Shown here in pieces: positions 21,830-31,599 of a stretch of DNA of 64,000 bases (within the stretch, counting starts at the first letter, position 1; each line of letters starts with the position of its first letter). The DNA lies in the NCBI GenBank assembly GCA_033239525.1, contig BSYO01000011.1, positions 6,477,973 through 6,541,972 on the forward strand, given 5' to 3'. The position numbers were made by a program, and so were the translations under genes. The notes under the pieces are model-generated. The model did not search any database, had not been told where the DNA came from, and worked only from the letters and a program-made list of their open reading frames with translations. The DNA is from Nepenthes gracilis (lineage: Eukaryota > Streptophyta > Magnoliopsida > Caryophyllales > Nepenthaceae).

Positions 21830-22107
21830 TGTTGCAATCGAGCCGATCTCGGACCTATTACCGGCAGATGCACCGATTTCTTGTGGAAGCAAAACGGGGA
21901 AGGGGAGTCCTGGGGCGAGGGATGAAGACGATGACAGTAGGGGAGGGGAAGGTTCGAGAGACAGAGAGAGAGGGAGAGAGGGGGAGAGAAATAGAGAGAG
22001 AGAGTTGAGACTGAATTTTTCTTTCTTTCTCATTAGGCGTAGCCTTACAATTATAGGGGAACGGAAAAACGGGAAACTGAATACGGGGAACGGGTACGGG
22101 CGTAACA
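21830..22107 (-). repeat. E2 5' LTR
   Basis: 278 bp, the same length as the 3' LTR, with only about six substitutions between them. Confidence 0.93.
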
Positions 22108-22112
22108 CAGAT
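22108..22112 (+). repeat. E2 target-site duplication CAGAT (right)
   Basis: Matches 18129-18133. Confidence 0.9.
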
Positions 22113-22835
22113 ACTTGTTTAGTGGCCAAGGTGTATAAATGGGTGAAGTGTTGGCAGAGAAAGGAATAGAGAAGAATTAACCTTCGCGTATTGTCTCTTC
22201 CCTCCCTTTTCCTCACCTCCTCCCTTGTGTTTCTCTCTCTCTCCCTCTCTCTCTACAATTCTTTCCCTTCTTCTCTGCCAGAACTCCCCTTCCCCTTCAA
22301 TTCATCGTCGATCCTCAACGAGCAGCCATAGAGCACGCATCAAATGATGCTTTCATTTGATTACAGCTTTTGACCCCCAGGAGTGTAAAGGGAGAATGAA
22401 GCTCTCCCTCAAATACAGCTTCTCCCCTCTCTATCCATAGTGAGCCACTCCACAAGTGTACCATTAGTGAGCCACCGACCACGTGCATCAAATAGGAGCC
22501 CAAACCTCTATCTCTCTAAGCCACCTCCCATCGGGTGCATTACATGAGCCTAGTCTTCCTCTTACATCCCCTGCATACATGTAATTTTACATTCTCTCAC
22601 ATCTTTCTTACATCTTTCTATCTATTAGAAAAGATTTTTGATTTGAATATTGAAAGATAAACTGAAAAGTGAGTTCCATCATTCATCTGATCTCTTACTT
22701 ATAGTTTGTGGTACGCAAATTTCAGGTTAGTAGAGATAAAAATCGAATCTATTCCAATTTGACCCATAGTAGAAGATCGAGTAGTTCTCAAATCCATACT
22801 ACAATCCAGACACTAGGGACGCATTATTGACGCTA
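22113..22835 (+). repeat. LTR-like family, copy 2
   Basis: From about 22515 the sequence matches copy 1 (1440-1790) and copy 3 (28250-28410). It ends ...AGGGACGCATTATTG followed by GACGCTATCTGTGAAAAA, which resembles the sequence following the 5' LTR of many plant gypsy elements. The 22190-22270 part is CT-rich (CTCTCTCTCTCCCTCTCTCT). E2 sits directly to its left, so E2 probably interrupted this older LTR. Confidence 0.55.
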
Positions 22836-25077
22836 TCTGTGAAAAAGACTAAAAGTCCGACCACCAGTCACTAACTAAACAAGTATGGCTAATGCCAATA
22901 CTACAATGCACACTTCAACTAAAAACGACAAATCCTCTGGCAACGACCACTATGGGTAGCCAATGAGACGTATATCTTGCACCTAGCGTGCTTATGGCCG
23001 AGGGGGTCCTTTTGCCCCCACAAGATGCTCGCACTTAGAGGACTGAATATAAAGAAAGCGTGGCTGGCTTGGAGGTCTAGTTTGCCTCTGAAGCACCGAA
23101 ATAGAGCCAAGGAAAGATCTACACCGTCTGCACTCATAGAGGAGATTCGGTCTCGGGCGCGCCACGACCGATGACCCACAAGTATAGTGGGGGCTCCAAC
23201 CCGAGAAGGCCTTGATTAGCTCTTGGGGCTTGCGACATTTGACCTAAGCTTCCCACAAGAGGATGGTTTTATCACCTCCAACCAGGCTGATCCACACCGA
23301 AGCTTAGTGATGAAGTGTCCCCTTTGAGGAGAAGACCATCTTCAGGGTCCGAAAAGAGGAGTTTTTAAGGGTGAAACCCATTAAGTGAAGGTGGGAGGTT
23401 GCAACTACCATCGGTCTTTTGGCCATGACACCGAAGACAAAAGAGGAATTTAGAAAAGGGAGGAAACGACTTTGAAGATTAAGGGAACCAGGATGATGTT
23501 GCTAAAGACTCCATAAACATGGAAAGTCCATCCGCACATCCCTAACCAGAGATGAGGGATTCCCGGTCGACTAGGATGCACATTGGACCATCAACAATGG
23601 GCCTCACGAGCATTGAATATGACCCATGGAGCCGACCTACTCCGGAGGAAAGGGGGCTCCAGACACCCGATCAATCTCCCCCTCAAAAGCAAGAAGACCA
23701 TTTCGAGCCTACGAGATGACATTAGCTGCCTTGGGGATTAGTCCAAAAGACACCAAGTGCCACCAACATCAGAGGTCACCACCCACTTCCATGTGTGTTA
23801 AGCTCAGGTAAGCTTAACATGCATCACCCATGCTGACACTGTTTGAATTAATAAAATAGGAGACATGCGAATGTTTGCAGTTTGAAATCACCTCCAAGTC
23901 GGGCAAGTTGTGGCTGGCACGTAAAACCGACCTACAACAGGTCAAAGAAACCCAACTTGAGCAGTCAAACAACCCAAAAGTGATGATTTTGTGTCCATCA
24001 AAACCTTTTGAAGGCGACTCCTAACCTCAACCAACCATGGAAGGACTCTTTGATGAACATCTTCTAGAGGGTCCGAAAAGAGGAGTTTTTGAAGTGGCTG
24101 AAACCCATTAAGAACTTGAAGGTGGGAGACATGAGAGGGCCAATCAAGAAGTAGTAGTTGCAGATGACCATCGGCCTACCTACCCCATTTTGGGCCATGA
24201 CACGATTCAAAGGAAGGCCACTCGAAGAGCTCCCCTTAAAAGAGATTAAAAGACTAAGGATTAGAAAAGGCATTTTCAGCAAAGGTGGATGGAGCCATTA
24301 ATATGAAGGATTACGTACATAGCAGAAGATATATGGGCAAGCCTAGAATCTTTTTAGGCAATGCTTAACTTAAGAGGGTGAAAAGGCAAGAGTAAGGGAA
24401 CCATGGGAATATTTGAACCAGGAAGTCTCTCCCATGCTATAGCCTCGGCATGGGTGGCTAGTAAGTCCAATAATACCATGGATTGACTTGGCTTTAGAAT
24501 CAAAAGACTTCCATCCACTCGGGAAGGAGATCCCTCAACCATCGAGATGTCTCAAGGGATTCCCTAGGTGATGCGACTAGGATGCACATTGGACCATCAA
24601 CAATGGGCCTCACAAAGTTGTGACCGAAGAGGCAATCAGATCATACATTTGCGGCCCGAGCAATGCTCTGCGCCACTGACGCCGAGAGAGACCACACCTT
24701 CATATCGAAACAAGGAAAGGAGAGACAACCAATAACGAGACCACTTGTCATGGAAGCGCAAGCCTCCCCCTCAAAAAAGCAAGAAGGGGCAACATCAAAG
24801 AGCACTACTCATCTCAAGGTCCTCTTCGGCCCGGGAAAAATCCCCCCGAGATGACACGTAAGAGCTACAAGTGCACCTTTAGTGATCCAGCGATTAGTCC
24901 AAAAGACACCAAGTGCCACCAACATCGAGGTCACCACGTTATATCTTCCCATGGGAAAAATTTTTGTGTTAAGCTCAAAGGATAAATTGAGAAACATGCA
25001 TCACCAAGCATTTGTAATTTATAATGTGTGTCATGTTTGAATTAATAAAATAGGTGTTGTATTCATCACGAGCATGT
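22836..25077 (+). mobile_element. decayed gypsy leader/gag region, internally rearranged
   Basis: An ATG-like AAGTATGGCTAATGCC at 22881 follows the LTR-like copy 2, as a gag start would, but no frame survives more than about 65 codons. Segments recur within the region: 23569-23607 equals 24575-24613 (39 nt), 23736-23782 nearly equals 24892-24937, and 23841-23860 equals 25035-25054. Other blocks match 27.9-28.2 kb. No product can be assigned; the pieces look like copies of one old element that were cut and re-joined. Confidence 0.5.
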
Positions 25078-25583
25078 ATTATCCATACTAGAGTGCCATG
25101 TTTAGCATTGATTCTCTTCCCTTGATAGTTTAATTTTATACTTGAAAATCAATTATTTTCAATAATAAACTTAATTAAATATGATAACATATATCATATT
25201 TTAGCACTCAGATGCTACGCTTCCGAGGTCAATGGGTGGTAGGATGAATCTAAACACGTAGCTGCGTGGCCCCTTTTGTTTATCACTCTGTGTAGGTGAT
25301 TCTGTAGAGGACTTATTGTGCCAATTTCCAAGGTTGACATTAGAGTGTCTCATCAGCATTGGACATGACAATCAAATGATTTTTCGGTTAGCTACTACTA
25401 CTTTTTCTTCTTCTTAAAAGAAAAATAAAAACTAGGAATACGGTGGGCTCATTTGTTTTTGAGGCTGTCTAGAAATTCTGTGTGTTTGGCTGGCTGGTCA
25501 AACAACCCAAAAGTGATCAAAATCACACTTTAGATCAATATTATATTACAATGGGGGATTAAAACTAATTGGTTGAAGTGATG
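25078..25583 (+). repeat. direct repeat R, copy 1 (shortened)
   Basis: Matches 28836-29437 almost exactly over long blocks (for example AGCACTCAGATGCTACGCTT, TAGGATGAATCTAAACACGT), but is about 96 bp shorter because several AT-rich segments are missing or replaced. The pair could be degenerate LTRs of the copia-like interior between them, though clear TG...CA ends are not visible. Confidence 0.8.
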
Positions 25584-27410
25584 GCGCTTCGCCCAAGCCA
25601 CCCCCATCAAGAGGCCATCAAAACCTTAGGCCCCCAAGTATGCATGTGGCGACTCCTAACGGGACAAGAACTATCAACCAACCATGGCCGGTTGAGGCTA
25701 GGGTTGAGGTGGGTGACGCATAAATTGAGTAATGATGTCCTCCGAATAGAATAAAGCGCCAAAGTGGTAGCACGCGGCAACGACCTACGACTCCATCGAG
25801 CTTCGATTTTAAATTCCATGGTGGTTAAAACCCATAATTATCTTACCCTAAGCGATGCTCACCCATTGTTGTGTTTTACGACTCTCCAATCAAAAAAGGA
25901 TGAGCACGAGAGGGCCAAGGCGCTCAAGGAAAAAATAAAGGAGGCAAAAATTACCCCAAGAAGTAGTAGTGCTAGCAGAGATGACCACCTCGGCCTACCT
26001 ACCCCATTGTAAGTCGAGCACATGCAAGATGGCCCGCCCTTCTAAGATGAAGAAGCCACTTGCCGATTCAAAGGAAGGCCACCCATCTGTAGCAATCAGA
26101 AATTAAAAATCGGCCGACGGGTTTGAACCGGGACGCGGAGGAAGGAAGGAGCGGCAGTTGCAGCTGCAGGAGCTGCGCCCATTTCAAAACATAGACGATC
26201 TTTTGTAAATATATATATATTATATATATACGTATATATTTCCTTATATTCGATATATAATTATATCATTATATATAAAGGGAAGGATGATCCAAGGTAT
26301 ATAATTGTATATATATATAAATAATGGAGATTAAAATAATTTTGAGAATTCCCTAATTAAAATAATTTAATTAATTGAAATTAGCGCACAATTACCTTAA
26401 TTAATAAATTATTTTATTTTATTTTATCAGTATGGTATAAAGACATAAAGGTAATTATTTGGATGGAGCCATTTTAATATGAAGGATTACGATAAAATAT
26501 CAAAGACGAGGATTAAGAAAGGAATAGAAGATAGTTTTATCATATTAGGCCCGAGGGCTACCTAGAATTTTTTTGTCTTTTAGGCAAAAACATAACTTAG
26601 ATGATTTTGGATGTTTACATTTGAAAAGAAGCAAGAATGTGAAACCGAACTAAAAGGGGAAAGCCTCAAAAGGAAGTGTCATGGAAAGGAGCATGCAAAT
26701 CGCCTCGGTTTAATGTTCATAAAGACTAAAATTCTATTTGGTATTCGAGAGACATCCCATCAGTGCTTGGATTTCTTGCACATATAGGGAATTTGTGATT
26801 TCGGATAAACAAGCACCCTAATAATGAAGTTTTCATCTATTAGGCTCGGCGTTAAGGGCATGGGTGGCATAATGCAAAGAGTCCAATAAAACCACCCTTC
26901 ATGGTGCATTACACCCAACCTCGGGCCTTTTAAAATCTTATAACACATTGTGACAAGAGACTTAGAAGGAAGGCTGGAACGAACAAAGTCTTCATCGCAA
27001 AAAGGAAGGAAGGTCAAGACGCAAGCCAAGTCAAAGGGAAGGGAGATCGATTCGACTCAATCCAAACGTATCAAAATTGGCTTGAAAAGAAAGGTAATCC
27101 ATCAAGATAAAGCCTAACACAGGAGGCATATTTCTAATGGGCCAAAAAAGGATAAGTGTCAATGGCTAAAACAAGAACGACAGCAATTTAATTTTAGATG
27201 GACTCTTGAAAAGACCTTTTATATTCCAAATTCTCTAGAAAGATTTATTCTAGACTTGTACCATTTGGATATTCCTTTATATTTTCGGACTCATTATTGG
27301 CCATCTTATAAACCGATAGAGCAATGGTCTTTATTGTTTGAATTTGTAAAGATCATACATTTATGAATGAATGTTCCTCGATGTTGTGGCATAGGAGATG
27401 GAACATATCT
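25584..27410 (+). other. decayed retroelement sequence, no intact gene
   Basis: Contains blocks shared with 23.9-24.4 kb (for example CGACTCCTAAC, AACCAACCATGG, GGCCTACCTACCCCATT, ATATGAAGGATTACG) and a very AT-rich part at 26200-26440 with TATATA runs. No frame with a recognisable motif. It may be the leader/gag part of the copia relic that follows. Confidence 0.4.
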
Positions 27411-27414
27411 CCGT

Positions 27415-27770
27415 TGTAGAATCAAAAGATTGGTAAATGATGGAGTACTTAGTACTCTAGATTTTACGACTTTGAGACTTGTGTGGAGCCTTAAAGGAAA
27501 GCACCAACAAGACTAAGAAAAATGCTAAGAGGAGTTCGGACGTATTAGAGATCCGAGATAGGGGAACCACACAGAGCCTAAAATATTTCATCACCTTTAT
27601 TGATGATTTCTCACGATATATGTATCTTTACTTGCTTCATAATAAATATGAAGTCTTGGATGCTTTTAAATTGTTTAAAGCGTAGAGAAATAAACCGAAA
27701 AAAATATCAAAATTGTGAGATCGAATACGAGGTGGTAGTATTATGGTAGATAATGCCCAAATGGCCAACA
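27415..27770 (+). pseudogene. copia integrase fragment
   Basis: Reads RIKRLVNDGVLSTLDF at the pre-integrase side, then KYFITFIDDFSRYMYLYLLH and DAFKLFKA, the well-known Ty1/copia integrase core start, with the first catalytic Asp in IDDFSR. Stops and a frame change surround it and the zinc-binding part is reduced. The rest of the integrase is missing. Confidence 0.8.
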
Positions 27771-28190
27771 ATCCCTTCAAGAAAATAGACACTTGTCATG
27801 GACCGAGAAAGAAGAAACCAAACATTTGGACATGGTAAGGAGCGCCAAATCCTTCCCCAGTAAAGCTCTTAAATAATACAAATACCCCTTATCACTACAA
27901 GTCAAGGGGCTTCTTGCTTGGGCAACATCAAAGAGCACTACTTAAGTGGGCATTTCTCAAGGTCCTCTTCTAAGGGATCAGATTTTACTATCCATCTCAA
28001 AAGCCTTCGATCGAAATGCAAAATTTGGGGATGTAAAGTGGGAGAACCAAGATTTCTGACCCTCTTCATATGATAGGTTGATTGATGTACAACTTCTTCA
28101 ACCAATCTGTCATTCCACAAAAGTTGATTGAGCCACTCTGGATTTATCATGAAAAGTGCACCTTTAGTGATCTACCAGACCACGTGTATC
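27771..28190 (+). repeat. mosaic block shared with 24.7-24.9 kb
   Basis: Shares ACTTGTCATGG, GGGCAACATCAAAGAGCACT (27920 versus 24787), TCTCAAGGTCCTCTTC (27955 versus 24812) and AAGTGCACCTTTAGTGATC (28154 versus 24869) in the same order with different spacers. No gene. Confidence 0.65.
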
Positions 28191-28420
28191 CAAGTCGACT
28201 ACAAGGAGCCGAAAATGATCTGAAAACGTTTTCCATATCTTTGAAAGAAGCCTCCTCCTATCGGGCGCATTATAGGAACTTAGTCCTCCTTTTACATCCC
28301 CTATATATGTGCAACTCTACATTCTTTCATATCCTCATTATATCTTCCTATCTATTGGGAAAGATTTTTGATACGAACATCAAAGGATAAATTGAGAAAT
28401 GAGTTTTACCAATCTTCTAA
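28191..28420 (+). repeat. LTR-like family, copy 3 (partial)
   Basis: CCTCCTCCTATCGGGCGCAT to AAGGATAAATTGAGAAATGA parallels copies 1 and 2. It sits inside a copia relic, so it was moved or recombined here rather than forming part of an intact element. Confidence 0.55.
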
Positions 28421-28835
28421 TCTCTTTATTTGCTTTGAAGAGAATATTTTGGATCAATGTATATACTAGGAAGGTCGATGGGAGTAAGACTTGTTTCCTT
28501 GTCTTATATGTGGATGATAGTATCCAATGATAAAGGGTTGTTGTATGAGAGATTTCTCTCGAAATATGGGTGATGCATCTTATGTCATTGGCATAAAGAT
28601 ACATCGAGATAAAGACCAGCGTTGTGTACAGGTTCCACCCGACTCCCTATATCAATAAGGTTTTAGAGACCTTATCAATAAGGTTTTAGAGATTTCGGAA
28701 AATCGAAGGGTGATAAGCTCAATTTGAGCCAATGCCGAAAAATGGTTCATTCCATATCTTCCGTTGTTGGAAGTTTGAACTTCAGTATGTACAAGACCAA
28801 GAAACTCGAACAAAGATTTTATGGACGCATCAATT
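28421..28835 (+). pseudogene. copia reverse transcriptase fragment
   Basis: Different frames give DGSKTCFLVLYVDD (the catalytic YVDD of copia RT), KGLLYERFLSKYG, TPYINKVLE and a stretch corresponding to KGDKLNLSQCPKN. These are consecutive conserved blocks of the copia RT C-terminal half, with internal deletions and a short duplication of AATAAGGTTTTAGAGA near 28656 and 28677. Confidence 0.75.
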
Positions 28836-29437
28836 ATTATCCATGCTAGAGTGCCACTCATGCGCGGTTTAGCCATTGATTCTCTTCCCTTGATAGTTTA
28901 ATTTTATACTTGAATATAAAATTATTTTCAATAATAAACTTAATTAAATTAATTATGATAACATATATCATATTTTAGCACTCAGATGCTACGCTTCCGA
29001 GGTCAATGGGTGGTAGGATGAATCTAAACACGTAGCTGCGTGGCTCCTTTTGTTTATCACATTTTGTAATTTTAGGTGATTCTGTAGAGGACTTATTGTG
29101 CCAATTTCCAAGGTACATTAATTAATTTGAGAATATCATTGTTACATTAGAGTGTCTCATCAGCATTGGACATGACAATCAAATGATTTTTCGGTTAGCT
29201 ACTACTACTTTTTCTTCTTCTTAAAAGAAAAATAAAAACTAGGAATACGGTGGGCTCATTTGTTTTTGAGGCTGTCTAGAAATTCTGTGTGTTTGGCTGG
29301 CTGGTCAACACTACTCTCATTTGTCTTATTTTGAAGGTCTCAGCTCCATCTAGAATCACAAACTTTAGATCAATATTGTATTGCAATGTAATTTATAAGA
29401 TTATTTTAAAGATTAAAACTAATTGGTTGAAGTGATG
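28836..29437 (+). repeat. direct repeat R, copy 2 (longer)
   Basis: 602-bp partner of 25078-25583. It follows the copia RT fragment directly, the position of a 3' LTR, but lacks obvious TG...CA borders and a TATA box. Confidence 0.8.
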
Positions 29438-29589
29438 CCTCCTGGGATTAATAAGTAATTCATATACGGCCTTCATCTAGGGGTAAAGTATCAGAGATAA
29501 TACTATGCTTGTCTAAGAACTTTTTCAACTACAATCGTTTGAATAGAGACCCAGCTCATTGTATTGTAAAGATTGGCATTCTAAAAATC

Positions 29590-30720
29590 TATGATATATT
29601 GGAATGAGATTTCATTCATGTAGCCTTACGTGCCATCGGGTTTCCATTGTGCTTTGTGTAGTGGTTGGGCATTGTACTATCTCCACTTCGTTCTCTAACA
29701 TTGTTAAAGAAGAGTGGGCCATTTTTTCAAAGGACTTAAGGTCTGTAATATGATGATCCTCTTTCATTATATCTCTAGTATTGTCTTTGAGATTATGCAT
29801 GGATTATCTCTTCCAAGATTAAGGCATTTCATAATTTTATGTATCACTAGAAATGTAAAAGTATGAAGAATACGATATTCGTTTTTTCAGATGATTTGTT
29901 ATTGTCATTTACTGTAGATTTTGAGTCTATATGCATCTTACAAGACAACCTTTTCCTCTTCGGATCTCTTGGGTCTTTGGTTTGACCCATGGAAGAGCGA
30001 AATCTTCTGCTATGTGTGCGTGAATGATGTTTCCGAAGCTATCTCAAGGGGCTCTTAACTTTTAGATTGGTTCATTGTTGGTTTGGTTGTTGGGTGTGTA
30101 TCCTACTTCCTCAAGATTGAGAATTTGCTATTGTAAGCTATCATGGATTGGATATCTCAATGGACCTTCGCTAGAGGAACAAATTTGCCTCTTTCACTAG
30201 GTCGCTTTAGCTTACGAGGCCTATTTTATCCACCGGTCACATCTTCTGGATGTATGTCTTTATTCTTCTATCAAGTATTCTTAAACTTTTATCAAAGCTA
30301 TCCTGCATAATTTCCTTCGGAGTGTAGGTAGAGAGGGTTAGTATGTGGTTAAAGTTGCTTGAAACAACGTGTGTAAGCCTTAGAAGGAGCGTGGTCTCAA
30401 AATAGTTAATCTCAAGGCTTGGAACAAGGGCATCCTTGCTCAATAACTTCAGAAAATTCTTTTGGTGGGGGAATCTATATAAGTTAATTTGTTTCAACCA
30501 TAAAAGTTAAATAATATGTGTATTTGGACAATCAAAATCCCTCATAATGAGTCAATGAGTTTGAGAAAGATTATGTGATTATAGAATGATATTAGAACAT
30601 TTATTTCATATGCTATTTGGTAGTGGCAAGTTGGCTCGATTTTAGATTGAACTTTGGTACCCTTTGAGGATTTTCAGTCCTACTTTTCAATGTTTTTTAA
30701 TTCTCTAGTAAATACTTTAT
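29590..30720 (+). pseudogene. LINE (L1-type) reverse transcriptase relic
   Basis: Across several frames on the plus strand the conserved order of plant L1 RT is readable: ALRAIGFPLCFV, the DPLS-x-YL block, FSDDLLLSF (the F-x-DD active site), ESICILQDNLFLFGSLGSL, TRPILSTGHIFWMYVFIL, ERGLKIVNLKAW-like, KFFWWGN and IPHNESMSLRKIM. Stops are frequent. Neither the endonuclease domain nor the 3' tail is present, so it is a truncated old copy. Confidence 0.75.
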
Positions 30721-31380
30721 TTTATTACTCGTAGCCTTTTATAAGTTAAGAACGCGATATTCAGTGGTGATCTAAAATAAAAAAATAAAATATATTGTTA
30801 ATTGTATTTTAGATTTATACTGTTAGCGTCAATTTATTTCATCTAACGAAAAAAAAATATTGATTTTCAATGGTAAAGTCATTCTAGACCCCTTGTATGT
30901 GGTGAACTCTATCTTTCATTGTGTTTGAGATAATATCTCCATATGGGTGCTCTTGGTCAATGACCAATCTAGAACCATCCTATGGGAGGTTTGGTTTAGG
31001 CTTCTTTGAAATGTAGAGAACTTAGAAAGGCATTGTTTTTGGTTTTTTGTGTTCCTTTAACGGGGCTTAGATTGTTCGTCCTAATAGTTTAATATTTGAA
31101 ATATGTATATGTTAAACTATATGCGTTATCTTTTATTTTAATTATTTATAATTTATGTATTTACTATTTTTAAATATATGTAATGATTTTATATTATTTT
31201 TATATTTATTTAGACCTATTATTTATTTAGAAAATTTATTTATAATATATTTTGATATTTTTTATTTTTTTAAAATTATAATAGATTTAAAATGTAAAAT
31301 ACAAAATATGAATAGATTATAAATAAATATAAAATTAGTATTTTTTTATCTCATATATCCTGGATATTTTTCTTATTTCA
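30721..31380. other. AT-rich spacer upstream of PP2A
   Basis: Very AT-rich (31090-31380 nearly all A/T). No gene, no clear TATA box at a fixed distance from the PP2A start. The PP2A promoter must lie here or just downstream. Confidence 0.5.
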
Positions 31381-31599
31381 GATTTTATTTTTAAGAAAAG
31401 GAGTGGCGATCGATTGAAGCCAAGGTTTCCTAACTGGCACCTTCACCAACACCACTGTCCCACCTCTCCGTCATCTTGCTCTCTCTCTCTCCTCCATTTT
31501 TCTCTCCCATTCTCTCAAAAACAATGACGCGACGGTGACGGAAAAGGAAGAGGGAAATCTAGGGTTTGGAGTGATCTAGTGTTGGCCGAGAATTCAAAG
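31381..31599 (+). promoter_or_regulatory. PP2A proximal promoter / 5' UTR with CT tract
   Basis: CTTGCTCTCTCTCTCTCC at about 31468-31485 is a pyrimidine patch typical near plant core promoters. It is followed by TCTAGGGTTTGG, common in 5' leaders. The transcription start is not determinable from sequence. A short upstream ORF is present (separate entry). Confidence 0.5.
31524..31538 (+). CDS. upstream ORF of 4 codons in PP2A leader
   Basis: ATGACGCGACGGTGA encodes Met-Thr-Arg-Arg-stop, 61 bp before the main start codon. The ATG is preceded by AAACA, a fair plant initiation context. If the transcript starts upstream of it, ribosomes would have to reinitiate or scan past it. Confidence 0.4.
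   Translation: MTRR

Larger units (their letters stand above)
18134..22107 (-). mobile_element. E2: non-autonomous LTR retrotransposon carrying fused host-gene fragments
   Basis: A 3.97-kb element on the minus strand has 278-bp LTRs at 18134-18411 and 21830-22107, TG...CA ends and TSD CAGAT. The LTRs differ at only about six positions by eye (about 2%), so it is the youngest element in the window. Its 5' end carries the leader TATTGGTGCTCTCATT and a gag start (MAEGMQTRYR) like E1. Its 3' end carries NLEDKV, the pol terminus of E1/E3. Between them there is no recognisable protease, RT or integrase. Instead, two long sense-strand frames are built from at least five unrelated cellular genes. 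Precedents such as maize Bs1 are known. It would need enzymes from a relative such as E1 or E3. Confidence 0.93.
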
